This document shows positions 5,616-12,229 of a DNA stretch of 12,229 nt, piece by piece; position 1 is the first letter of the stretch, and each line of letters opens with the position of its first letter. Below the pieces are notes generated by a model, which made no database searches, was not told the DNA's origin, and saw only the letters and a program-made list of their open reading frames with translations. The translations under genes and the position numbers were made by a program. The DNA is from Modestobacter sp. (GTDB lineage: Bacteria; Actinomycetota; Actinomycetes; Mycobacteriales; Geodermatophilaceae): assembly GCA_025966175.1 (NCBI GenBank), contig JAOPVN010000514.1:1-12229 (forward strand). Reading direction: 5' to 3'.

Positions 5616-7097
5616 TCAGCCGCGCAGGGCGGCGACCGCCGCCACGACGTCGACCAGGCCGGCGCCCTTGTCGTAGGACGTCGTCCGGTCCCCGACCGCG
5701 GTGTACGGCGCCCCATCGGTGTAGCGGTACGCCGTGCCGGTGATCGCCGCCTCGACCTCGGCCGGGGTCGCCGTCGGGTCGGCCTGGAACAGCTGGGCGA
5801 CGATCCCGGCGATGTGCGGCGCGGCCATCGACGTCCCGCTGATCGTGTTGAAGGTGCCGATGTCGAGCAGGCCCGGGCCGTTCTGCGGCGCGAGGCCGGT
5901 GGAGCAGATCGGCAGGTAGGGGCGGCAGGAGGAGTTGATGCCCTCACCGGGCGCGGAGACGTCCGGCCAGGTCGAGGGGTCGCCGGCCAGCCCGCGCGAG
6001 GAGTAGTCGCTGACCACGCCGTCCCGGGTCCCGGTCGCCTCGTCGTAGAAGGACGCGACGGAGAGGATCCCGCCCGTGGGGTCCTGCCCCGGCGGGTTGG
6101 TGAGGGACGCGGTGCCGTCGCCGCCGTCGTTGCCGGCGGCCCACACCGTGACCACGCCGTCGGCGGCCAGCGCGCGCTGCAGTTTCACCGTCGCCGAGTC
6201 GGGGTCGAACGCACCCCCACCGGTCGGCCCGTAGGAGTTGTTGGTGACCTTGATCGGCGGGCAGACGTCGGCCGCCACCCCGGCACCACAGGGGTGCTCG
6301 TGGTTCTCCAGCACCCAGTTCAGCGCGGAGTCCGCGCCCACGATGAGCAGCACCGCGCCGGTGGAGATGGAGACCAGGCTCGCGCCGGGGGCCGCGCCCT
6401 GCAGCCGGGTGCCGTCGGACAGCGTGGTCGGCCGCCCCGCCACGATCCCGTTGACGTGCGTGCCGTGGCCGCCGCCGGAGATCGTGTCGGTGTCCAGGAA
6501 CGACGGCACCGGCACGACGCAGTCGGGCGTGGAGTTCGACTCGTCCAGGCAGACGCTCTTGAGGTTGGCGACGACGGCGCTGGGCCCGTCGGCGTCCTGC
6601 AGGTACGGGTGCGTGGGGTCCACGCCGGAGTCGATGACCGCCACCGAGACACCGCTGCCGTCCAGCGGCCGCCCATCGGCCCCGGTCAGCGTGGCGGCGG
6701 CCTCCGCGCCGCGGGTCGCGACGTCGGAGGTCTCGTCGGTGAACGCGATCGGGGCGTTGCCCTCCAGGTAGGTCACCCCGGGCTCGCCGCGGGCCGCCTC
6801 GACCTGCGCGGCGGTGCCGCTGGCGACGGCGACCCCGATCTGCTCGAACTCGGTGACCGGCCGCATCCCGGTGGCGGCGACCGCGGCACGGGCGGCGTCG
6901 ATGTCGGTGCCGTGCACCAGCACGGTGGTCGGCACCGCGGCGGCCAGGCCGCCGAGCTGGCCGGCGAGGAAGTCCTGCACCGGCGCCGGCGAGGACGCTG
7001 CGGCGGCGGGGGAGGTGGTGGCCAGTGCGGCGGCGACGAGCGCCGCGCCGCCCACCACCCCGATGGCCCGGCGGGGAGGGAACGGGCGACTGCTCAT
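5616..7097 (-). CDS. Secreted subtilisin-like serine protease (S8)
   Basis: The 493-residue extracellular peptidase belongs to the subtilase family. A signal peptide covers about residues 1-35: positive PPRR, then a hydrophobic run, then AAAA-S. A propeptide of the I9 inhibitor type appears to occupy about 56-117 (from PTTVLVHG to VTYLEGNAPI). The catalytic triad is complete: D156 in VAVIDSGVD, H211 in GGGHGTHVNG and S423 in SGTSMAAPH. The oxyanion asparagine is N323 in AAGND. Several cysteines (183, 193, 270, 279, 391, 398) suggest disulfides, as expected outside the cell. There is no C-terminal membrane anchor, so it is not a mycosin. The ATG at 7095-7097 was chosen because GAGGAG (7102-7107) lies four bases upstream and the signal peptide follows. 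The substrate is unknown. Confidence 0.93.
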   Translation of the reverse strand: MSSRPFPPRRAIGVVGGAALVAAALATTSPAAAASSPAPVQDFLAGQLGGLAAAVPTTVLVHGTDIDAARAAVAATGMRPVTEFEQIGVAVASGTAAQVEAARGEPGVTYLEGNAPIAFTDETSDVATRGAEAAATLTGADGRPLDGSGVSVAVIDSGVDPTHPYLQDADGPSAVVANLKSVCLDESNSTPDCVVPVPSFLDTDTISGGGHGTHVNGIVAGRPTTLSDGTRLQGAAPGASLVSISTGAVLLIVGADSALNWVLENHEHPCGAGVAADVCPPIKVTNNSYGPTGGGAFDPDSATVKLQRALAADGVVTVWAAGNDGGDGTASLTNPPGQDPTGGILSVASFYDEATGTRDGVVSDYSSRGLAGDPSTWPDVSAPGEGINSSCRPYLPICSTGLAPQNGPGLLDIGTFNTISGTSMAAPHIAGIVAQLFQADPTATPAEVEAAITGTAYRYTDGAPYTAVGDRTTSYDKGAGLVDVVAAVAALRG

Positions 7098-7261
7098 GGG
7101 ACTCCTCGGCGTTCGGGCCCCGGGTCGCTGCCGCCCCGGGACTCTCGGGTGCTGGTGTGTGCGTGAGCTGTGCCCGGGTGAACGAGGCAGTGTGGGATCG
7201 GTTACCCGCCGGGTGCGCCATCGTCTGGTTGCCCGGGGAGCAGAAGGGGCACGGTAGGGGC
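7098..7261. promoter_or_regulatory. Divergent promoter region, protease and aldo/keto reductase
   Basis: These 164 bases separate two divergently read genes, so they must hold both promoters unless transcription enters from further away. The protease ribosome-binding site is at 7102-7107. CCCGGG occurs four times in the interval and GGGATCGGTTACCC lies near its middle. No convincing -35/-10 pair was recognised for either direction. Confidence 0.45.
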
Positions 7262-8254
7262 ATGTACACACGCAGGCTGCGCGACCTGACCGTCTCCGCC
7301 CAGGGCCTGGGCTGCATGGGGATGAGCGAGTTCTACGGCACCGGTGACCAGGCCGAGGCCGAGCGGACCATCCACCGGGCTCTCGACCTCGGCGTCACAT
7401 TCCTGGACACCGCGGACATGTACGGCCCCTTCACGAACGAGCGCCTGGTCGGCCAGGCCATCGCCGGCCGCCGCGACGAGGTCACCCTCGCCACCAAGTT
7501 CGGCAACGAGCGGGCCGAGGACGGCTCGTTCATCGGCATCAACGGCAAGCCCGAGTACGTGCACCGCGCCTGCGACGCCTCCCTGCAGCGCCTGGGCGTC
7601 GACGTCATCGACCTCTACTACCAGCACCGGGTGGACACCACCGTCCCGATCGAGGACACCTGGGGCGCGCTGAAGGAGCTGGTGGAGGCCGGCAAGATCC
7701 GGTATGCGGGCATCTCCGAGGCCGCCCCGGACACCATCCGCCGGGCGGACGCCGTCCAGCCGGTGACGGCGGTGCAGACGGAGTACTCGCTGTGGACCCG
7801 CGAGCCGGAGGACGACGGGGTGCTGGCCACCTGCGCCGAGCTCGGCATCGGCTTCGTGGCCTACTCACCGATCGGCCGCGGCTTCCTGTCCGGCCAGATC
7901 CGCAGCGTCGACGACCTCGACCCCAGCGACTTCCGCCGGCACAACCCCCGCTTCCAGGGCGAGAACTTCGCCAAGAACCTGGAGCTGGTCGACCGGGTTC
8001 GCCAGATCGCCGAGAGCAAGGGCGTGACCGCCACCCAGCTGGCGCTGGCCTGGGTGATGGCGCAGTCCGGCCGGGCGGGCAACCCGACGATCGTGCCGAT
8101 CCCGGGCACCAAGCGGGTGAAGTACCTGGAGGAGAACGCCGCCGCGGCCGACATCGAGCTGACCGACGACGACCTCCGCGCCCTCGACGAGGCGGCGCCC
8201 AAGGGCGCCACCGCCGGCGACCGCTACCCGGACATGTCCTCCGTCCACCGCTGA
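7262..8254 (+). CDS. Aldo/keto reductase, YakC-like
   Basis: The 330-residue NADPH-type oxidoreductase of the aldo/keto reductase superfamily would reduce aldehydes or ketones in the cytosol. It has the N-terminal GLGCMGMSEFYG motif (15-26). The catalytic tetrad is D49 and Y54 (LDTADMYG, 48-55), K79 (LATKFG, 76-81) and H122 (LYYQHRVD, 118-125). The C-terminal cofactor-phosphate segment is PIPGTKRVKYLEEN. The YYQHRVD and PIPGTKR wording matches the YakC/AKR13-like group, also annotated as general stress or pyridoxal-reductase-like proteins; the real substrate cannot be read from sequence. The ATG at 7262 begins in the normal family register. The ribosome-binding site is unclear (AGGGG almost touches the start). 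The gene stands alone, and a strong hairpin follows its stop. Confidence 0.92.
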   Translation: MYTRRLRDLTVSAQGLGCMGMSEFYGTGDQAEAERTIHRALDLGVTFLDTADMYGPFTNERLVGQAIAGRRDEVTLATKFGNERAEDGSFIGINGKPEYVHRACDASLQRLGVDVIDLYYQHRVDTTVPIEDTWGALKELVEAGKIRYAGISEAAPDTIRRADAVQPVTAVQTEYSLWTREPEDDGVLATCAELGIGFVAYSPIGRGFLSGQIRSVDDLDPSDFRRHNPRFQGENFAKNLELVDRVRQIAESKGVTATQLALAWVMAQSGRAGNPTIVPIPGTKRVKYLEENAAAADIELTDDDLRALDEAAPKGATAGDRYPDMSSVHR

Positions 8255-8262
8255 TCCACCGG

Positions 8263-8299
8263 CCGGGCAGGATGGGGGCGTGCCACCCTTCCTGCCCGG
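8263..8299 (+). terminator. Hairpin after the aldo/keto reductase gene
   Basis: CCGGGCAGG (8263-8271) and CCTGCCCGG (8291-8299) are exact reverse complements around a 19-base interior that can pair further (TGGG/GGG with CCCA/CCC). It starts eight bases past the reductase stop. There is no U-tract. It ends ten bases before the next gene's start, so it may also act as a leader structure for that gene. Confidence 0.55.
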
Positions 8300-8312
8300 A
8301 CCGCGCCGGTGA
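8280..8312 (+). CDS. Possible 10-codon leader ORF coupled to the membrane-protein gene
   Basis: A GTG at 8280 opens a ten-codon frame, MPPFLPGPRR if the GTG is read as Met. Its TGA overlaps the GTG of the next gene in a GTGA arrangement. CAGGAT, a near match to a -10 box, ends six bases before the GTG, the leaderless spacing seen twice elsewhere in the window. The downstream gene has no ribosome-binding site, which coupling would explain. The ORF is very short, and its GTG sits in the loop of the terminator-like hairpin, so it may be chance. Confidence 0.2.
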   Translation: MPPFLPGPRR

Positions 8313-8674
8313 GCACACCGCTCGTCGTCGCCGCGACCGTCGTCGCCGTCGCGCTGGCCGTGCTGGGTGTGCTGAGCACGGTGCTGCGCCGGCGGATCGG
8401 CTCGGCGCACCTGGCCGCGGCCGGACTGCTGGAGCTGCTCCTCGTCGTGCAGGGCGTGGTCGCCACGGTGGAGCTGGCCGGCGGGCACCGGCCGACCGAG
8501 CTGGCCACCTTCGTGGCCTATCTGGGGAGCGTCGTGCTGCTGCCCGTCGCCGGCGTGCTCTGGGCCCGCACCGAGCCGACCCGCTGGGCCGGGACGGTGC
8601 TGGGTGTGGCCGCCCTGACCGTCGCCGTCATGCTCTGGCGGCTCCTGGACCTGTGGGGGGTCACCGGTGGCTGA
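8309..8674 (+). CDS. Small four-helix membrane protein, unknown function
   Basis: This 121-residue protein is almost entirely hydrophobic, with four likely membrane helices at about 4-26, 33-56, 66-86 and 93-114. A basic RRR at 27-29 suggests the first loop is cytosolic. I recognise no enzyme or transporter motif. The GTG at 8309 has no ribosome-binding site; GTG/TGA overlap with a ten-codon upstream frame could provide coupling. Its stop lies inside the start of the next membrane-protein gene (8-bp overlap), so the two are probably made together and may form one complex. High-GC codon use with a strong third-position bias supports real coding. Confidence 0.75.
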   Translation: MSTPLVVAATVVAVALAVLGVLSTVLRRRIGSAHLAAAGLLELLLVVQGVVATVELAGGHRPTELATFVAYLGSVVLLPVAGVLWARTEPTRWAGTVLGVAALTVAVMLWRLLDLWGVTGG

Positions 8675-9140
8675 GCACGCCGAGCACCTGAGCGACCCGG
8701 CGCCGGAGCCGACCGGCGCCTCGGCGGACACCGCCCGCGGCCCGGGGCGGGTACTGGTCGCCCTCTACGCGGTCTTCGCGCTGGCGGCCGGGGCTCGGGC
8801 CGCGGTGCAGCTGGCGGTGCAGTTCGACGAGGCGCCGCTGGCCTACCTGCTCTCGGCGCTGGCGGCGGTCGTCTACGTCGTCGCGACCGTCGGCCTGGCC
8901 CGCGGCGGGCGCGGGGGACGGCGCACCGCCATCCTGGCCTGCTCGGTGGAGCTGGTCGGGGTGCTCGTCGTCGGCACCCTGTCCCTGGTCGACCGCGCGG
9001 CCTTCCCGGACTCGACCGTCTGGTCCGGCTACGGCCAGGGATACGGCTTCATCCCGCTGGTGCTGCCGGTGCTCGGGCTGATGTGGTTGCGTCACCGGTC
9101 CGGCGTCGCCGCGGAGCAGGCGGCCGACCCCGGGCACTGA
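8667..9140 (+). CDS. Four-helix membrane protein, conserved-looking actinobacterial family
   Basis: The 157-residue protein has an acidic, proline-rich N-terminal tail (about 1-27) and four likely helices at about 28-50, 56-78, 87-108 and 127-142. Between helices 3 and 4 is an aromatic and glycine-rich stretch, DSTVWSGYGQGYGFIP (115-130), that looks constrained and may be an extracellular loop. Similar integral membrane proteins of unknown function occur in actinobacteria; this is recalled, not searched. The GTG start at 8667 lies within the previous gene. The gene converges on the glycine-rich gene with only 21 bases between the two stop codons, and no clear terminator is visible there. Confidence 0.78.
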   Translation: MAEHAEHLSDPAPEPTGASADTARGPGRVLVALYAVFALAAGARAAVQLAVQFDEAPLAYLLSALAAVVYVVATVGLARGGRGGRRTAILACSVELVGVLVVGTLSLVDRAAFPDSTVWSGYGQGYGFIPLVLPVLGLMWLRHRSGVAAEQAADPGH

Positions 9141-9161
9141 GCCCAGGATCGGCCGCGCGGG

Positions 9162-9932
9162 TCAGAACTCGCCGCCGAAGTCCCCGCCACCACCGAACCC
9201 ACCGCCGTCGTAACCGCTGGCGTCGTAGCCCCCGCCGCCGTAGTCGCCACCGCCGGCATCACCGCCGCCATCGCCACCGTCGTTCCCGGCACCGTCCTGG
9301 TAGCCGTCGGCGTAGGCCTCCTCGTCGCCCCCGCCGAACAGGCCGCCGTCCCCGAGGCCGGTGTCGAAGAGCGCGTCGGCGACCGCTGAGCCGACGACGA
9401 CGCCGGCGACCGTGCCCAGCAGGCTGCCGCCGATCATGCTGCCCATCCCCATGCCACCACCGCCGAAGCCGCCGCGGCCGTAACCGCCGCCCCCGGATCC
9501 GCCCCCGTATCCGCCCCCGTATCCGCCGTAGCCCCCGCCGCCACCGAAGCCGCCGAAGGCCCGCTCGAGCGTGCCGGGCTGGCGGATCTCGGCCCGGGTC
9601 GCCGCCCGGGCCAGGGTCTGCGGGTCGTCCCCACGGGGGCGCTCGGAGGCCGGCGTCGCCGCGGCGAGCTGCTCGAGCACCTGCCGGCGCTGGTCCGGGG
9701 TCAGCTTGGCGAAGGCCTCGGCGTGCGCGGCCTCGACCTGGTCCGGGGGTGCGGTGCGCAGCAGGTAGCGGTACCGCTCGACGGCCCGCTCGTCCTCGCT
9801 GCGCGCGGGCTGCGGCCCGGGGTCCTGCCGCGCGTAGCCGTAGCCCTGCTGGGCGTACGGGTCGGTGTAGCCGGGGCCGTACGGCGAGCGCTGCCCGCGG
9901 TCACGGCCGAAGAGCCGGCTCAGGAGTCCCAT
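9162..9932 (-). CDS. Glycine-rich protein with helical N-terminal domain, unknown function
   Basis: The 256-residue protein has distinct parts. Residues 1-9 form the amphipathic start MGLLSRLFG. A Tyr/Gln/Pro-rich linker spans about 16-45. A charged helical domain at about 47-122 includes RYRYLLRTAPPDQVEAAH and AFAKLTPDQRRQVLEQLA. Next comes a Gly/Tyr-rich tract (127-164), one short hydrophobic segment (166-189, SMIGGSLLGTVAGVVV) and an acidic Gly-rich tail (190-256). The C-terminal GGEF is coincidental, since no diguanylate cyclase fold surrounds it. The ATG at 9930-9932 is supported by AGAGGA upstream and the natural N-terminus. The hydrophobic segment suggests membrane association. Relatives in actinobacteria are sometimes labelled as cation-transporting ATPases, but nothing ATPase-like is visible. 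Confidence 0.82.
   Translation of the reverse strand: MGLLSRLFGRDRGQRSPYGPGYTDPYAQQGYGYARQDPGPQPARSEDERAVERYRYLLRTAPPDQVEAAHAEAFAKLTPDQRRQVLEQLAAATPASERPRGDDPQTLARAATRAEIRQPGTLERAFGGFGGGGGYGGYGGGYGGGSGGGGYGRGGFGGGGMGMGSMIGGSLLGTVAGVVVGSAVADALFDTGLGDGGLFGGGDEEAYADGYQDGAGNDGGDGGGDAGGGDYGGGGYDASGYDGGGFGGGGDFGGEF
9497..9532. repeat. 12-bp tandem repeat in the glycine-rich gene
   Basis: ATCCGCCCCCGT occurs at 9497-9508 and 9509-9520, followed by a degenerate third unit at 9521-9532. It encodes part of the Gly-Gly-Tyr-Gly tract. Such in-frame repeats can change copy number by slippage without breaking the reading frame. Confidence 0.7.
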
Positions 9933-10090
9933 GGCGCGTCCTCTCGTGTCCCCATCTGATGTCCCGCCACCGCACGACGAGTGACCGGCGCGCGGCGTTC
10001 CCGGTCCTACCCCATCGGCGCGGTACCGACCCAACGGGCCCCGGGCAGGTCCCCCGGGCGCTCTCGGTGGTGCGCAATGGAGTGCCTCGT

Positions 10091-10096
10091 TACGAT
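10091..10096 (+). promoter_or_regulatory. Possible -10 box of a leaderless LOV-phosphatase transcript
   Basis: TACGAT fits TANNNT and is followed by six bases and the GTG at 10103, the leaderless arrangement common in actinobacteria. No ribosome-binding site precedes either GTG candidate. A -35 element is not evident: TGGTGC lies at the 17-base spacing. The rest of the 9933-10102 divergent region showed no other clear signal. Confidence 0.5.
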
Positions 10097-10102
10097 CACT
10101 CG

Positions 10103-12229
10103 GTGCCGTCACCACGACACCCCGGCGACCTTGCCACAGGTCACGTGCCGCCAGAGGCGGCCGCGGCACTCGCCGAGGGCCTCGCCCCGGGCGGCGACCA
10201 GCTCCCGCCGACCCGCATGCAGGCGTCCGTCGTCGGCGCCGCCGAGGCGGTCGTCTCCGGCAGCGAGAGCCGGCGCCGCGCGCAGGCCGCGCTGCCCGGG
10301 GTGCTGTCCGACGTCCCGGTCGCCGTCCTGGTCATCGACCAGGCGGCCGGCACGGTCACCTACGCCAACACCGCCGCCATCGAACTGGCCGGCAACGTCC
10401 GGCTGCCGGTGTCGATCGACATCTGGGGCGCCTCCGCCGGGCTCACCGACCTGAACAGCGCGCCGCTGGCCAGCACGTCCAGCCCGCTGTCGCTCGTCGC
10501 CGAGGGCCGCCCGGTGGCCGGTGAGCTGGTGCGGCTCTCCCCGCGGCGCAGCTCCGACGAGCTGCGGGCCGCCGGTGCCGACGTCGCATCCGACCAGGTG
10601 CTGTGGGTGACCGGCTTCCCGCTGTCGCGGACCGACAGCGATCAGCAGTTGTCGCTGGTGGTCTTCCTCCAGCTCGACGAGCCGGCGGGCGTCAGCGACC
10701 CGGAGGCGCAACTGCAGGCGCTGCGGGAGCGGGCCGTGGTCGCGACCGACATCGCCTTCAGCATCACCGATCCACGCCAGCCCGACGACCCGCTGGTGTG
10801 GGTCAACCCGTCGTTCACCCGGATCAGCGGCTACACCTACGAGGAGAGCGTCGGACGCAACTGCCGCTTCCTGCAGGGGCCGGCGACCGAGTCGAAGACC
10901 ATCGACCACCTGCGCCAGGCGCTGGAGGACCAGCAGCCGATCAGCACCACGCTGCTCAACTACCGCAAGGACGGCACGGCCTTCTGGAACCAGCTGTCCA
11001 TCACGCCGGTCTTCGACGGCGAGGGCGAGCTGGTGAGCTTCGTGGGCGTGCAGACCGATGTCACCGAACGGGTGCGCGTCGAGGACGACCGCAAGGCGGC
11101 GTTCGCCGCCGAGCAGGCCGCCCGCCGGGACGCCGAGGAGGCGCATGCCGCGGCCGACGCGGCCCGGGTCGAGGCCGAGCGGGCGCAGAGCCGGCTGGCG
11201 TTGATGGCCGAGGCGACCAGCACGCTGAGCGCCACGCTGGACATGTCCGACCTGTTCGACCGGCTGGCCTCGCTGTGCGTGCCGCTGCTGGCCGACTGGG
11301 TCTTCCTCACCCTGGTCGACGAGAACGGCGTGGTGCGCGAGACCGCCCACCGGCACCGGAGCGGGCGGGAGGAGGAGCTGGCCGAGCTCGCCGCCCTGCA
11401 CGCGGCCAACCTGCCCGAGGCCTCGCCCAGCCGCCGGGCGCTGAGCACGAGCGAGCCGGTGCTCGTCGCGCAGGTGACCCCGGAGTGGATCGACCGGGTC
11501 TTCCCGCTGCCGGCCACCGCGGAGCTGTTCCGTTCGCTCGGCGGGGTCTCGGTCATGTCGGTGCCGCTGGTCGCCCGGCGCCGGATGCTCGGGGCGATGG
11601 CGCTGGTGATGACCGACGAGCGGCGCGCGTTCACGACCGAGGACGTCGACCTGGCCCGCGACCTGTCCCGCCGGGCGGCCATGGCGATGGACAACGTGCG
11701 GCTGTACCAGCAGGAGCACACGGTCGCGGAGACCCTGCAGCGCTCGCTGCTGCCCGAGCTGCCCGTCATCCCCGGGATCACCGCGGCGGCGCACTACCTC
11801 AGCGCGTCGAGCGCGGCCGAGGTCGGCGGGGACTTCTACGACCTGCTGCACCTGCCGAACGGCTCGGTGGGGTTCGCGATCGGCGACGTCGTCGGGCACG
11901 ACGTCGCCGCCGCCGCGGCCATGGGCCACCTGCGGGGACTGCTCCGGGCCTGCGCCTGGGACGCGGCCGACGGCGACCCGGGGGAGATCCTCGGCCGGGT
12001 CGACCGGCTGGTCCAGGGGCTGCACGTGGCCCCGATGGCGACCATGGTCTTCGGCCGGGCCGAGCGCCCCCTGCGCGAGGGCGCCCCCTGGTGCCTGCAC
12101 CTCGCCAACGCCGGCCACCCCCCGCTGATGCTGCGCCACGTCGACGGCTCGGTGGAGCTGCTCGACGGCGTCACCGGCCTGCTGATCGGTGTGGACGTGG
12201 AGCACCGGCGGGCGTCCCGGTCGATCGAC
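10103..12229 (+). CDS. PAS-LOV-GAF-SpoIIE protein, blue-light-regulated PP2C phosphatase (partial)
   Basis: The 709 visible residues run off the right edge. An N-terminal PAS-like region (about 68-180, starting VPVAVLVID) is followed by a LOV domain (about 212-325). This carries the signature GRNCRFLQGP with the flavin-adduct cysteine at 254, the flavin-contacting asparagines in LLNYRKDG and FWNQLSI, and the glutamine in FVGVQTDVT. An alanine- and charge-rich coiled linker (about 323-366) leads into a GAF domain (about 367-530), and then a SpoIIE/PP2C phosphatase domain begins. Its linker is ETLQRSLLPELP, and the metal-binding aspartates lie in VGGDFYDLL (D577) and IGDVVGHD (D595). SpoIIE phosphatases usually dephosphorylate an anti-sigma antagonist, so this protein probably links blue light and another signal to a sigma factor. 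The GTG at 10103 was chosen for the TACGAT box; GTG 10082 is in frame. A C-terminal HATPase or STAS domain may follow. Confidence 0.92.
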   Translation, partial: MPSPRHPGDLATGHVPPEAAAALAEGLAPGGDQLPPTRMQASVVGAAEAVVSGSESRRRAQAALPGVLSDVPVAVLVIDQAAGTVTYANTAAIELAGNVRLPVSIDIWGASAGLTDLNSAPLASTSSPLSLVAEGRPVAGELVRLSPRRSSDELRAAGADVASDQVLWVTGFPLSRTDSDQQLSLVVFLQLDEPAGVSDPEAQLQALRERAVVATDIAFSITDPRQPDDPLVWVNPSFTRISGYTYEESVGRNCRFLQGPATESKTIDHLRQALEDQQPISTTLLNYRKDGTAFWNQLSITPVFDGEGELVSFVGVQTDVTERVRVEDDRKAAFAAEQAARRDAEEAHAAADAARVEAERAQSRLALMAEATSTLSATLDMSDLFDRLASLCVPLLADWVFLTLVDENGVVRETAHRHRSGREEELAELAALHAANLPEASPSRRALSTSEPVLVAQVTPEWIDRVFPLPATAELFRSLGGVSVMSVPLVARRRMLGAMALVMTDERRAFTTEDVDLARDLSRRAAMAMDNVRLYQQEHTVAETLQRSLLPELPVIPGITAAAHYLSASSAAEVGGDFYDLLHLPNGSVGFAIGDVVGHDVAAAAAMGHLRGLLRACAWDAADGDPGEILGRVDRLVQGLHVAPMATMVFGRAERPLREGAPWCLHLANAGHPPLMLRHVDGSVELLDGVTGLLIGVDVEHRRASRSID

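Noticed and set aside
3502..5676. Very long open frame on the plus strand (724 codons) opposite ngg and crcB1
   Set aside because: It runs antisense to clearly recognisable ngg and crcB1, and its translation is low-complexity Gly/Arg/Gln/Val/Asp text with no family motif. Such frames are expected opposite high-GC genes.
5814..7166. 450-codon plus-strand frame opposite the protease
   Set aside because: The minus strand has a complete subtilase with signal peptide and catalytic triad. The opposite frame is a composition artefact.
5616..7271. Longer protease start near 7271
   Set aside because: The extra N-terminal residues precede a proper signal peptide, and GAGGAG sits four bases before the ATG at 7097.
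9162..9173. C-terminal GGEF suggesting a diguanylate cyclase
   Set aside because: It lies at the very end of a glycine-rich tail with no GGDEF-domain sequence around it.
9497..9532. Short tandem repeats as a CRISPR-like array
   Set aside because: The units are 12 bp, contiguous and in frame within a glycine-rich coding region, with no spacers or cas genes.
10109..12205. Long open frame on the minus strand (698 codons) opposite the LOV phosphatase
   Set aside because: The plus strand encodes unmistakable LOV, GAF and SpoIIE motifs. The antisense translation is His/Gln/Arg/Gly-rich with no recognisable domain.

Overview
The window is very GC-rich. It has GTG starts, 4-bp stop/start overlaps, and TANNNT boxes placed six bases upstream of start codons. 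This points to a high-GC actinobacterium. The gene content (trehalose synthesis, an osmolyte dipeptide ligase, a LOV photosensor phosphatase, CheA) would suit a dry- or sunlit-surface organism such as a member of the Geodermatophilaceae, but the family is an inference. No tRNA, rRNA, CRISPR array, insertion sequence or phage gene was seen.

Layout. Positions 1-307 (minus) hold the N-terminus of a CheA-type kinase, preceded by about 415 noncoding bases (308-723) with an AT-rich pocket and two hairpins. Positions 724-3711 (minus) carry crcB1-crcB2-otsA-otsB: two fluoride channel subunits overlapping by 4 bp, a 71-bp gap, then the two trehalose enzymes overlapping by 4 bp. Just upstream on the same strand is an N-acetylglutaminylglutamine synthetase gene (ngg, 3745-5502), so ngg and otsAB form an osmoprotectant neighbourhood. 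A 113-bp spacer with two inverted repeats separates ngg from a secreted subtilisin-like protease (5616-7097, minus).

The plus-strand genes begin at 7262 with an aldo/keto reductase, followed by a terminator-like hairpin and two overlapping small membrane-protein genes (8309-9140). These converge on a minus-strand gene for a glycine-rich protein (9162-9932). Divergent from it is a long plus-strand gene (10103 to beyond the window end). It encodes a PAS-like region, a LOV blue-light domain with the photoactive cysteine, a coiled linker, a GAF domain and the start of a SpoIIE/PP2C phosphatase domain.

How the genes may work together: OtsA and OtsB make trehalose through trehalose-6-phosphate, and Ngg makes a dipeptide osmolyte, so both serve osmotic or desiccation tolerance. 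The CrcB pair exports fluoride. The LOV-SpoIIE protein is a candidate light input to a partner-switching stress-sigma pathway, but no anti-sigma factor, antagonist or sigma gene lies in the window. The strongest leads are this photoreceptor phosphatase, the ngg gene without its usual asnO partner beside it, and the two inverted repeats at 5524-5607, one with a parS-like core.
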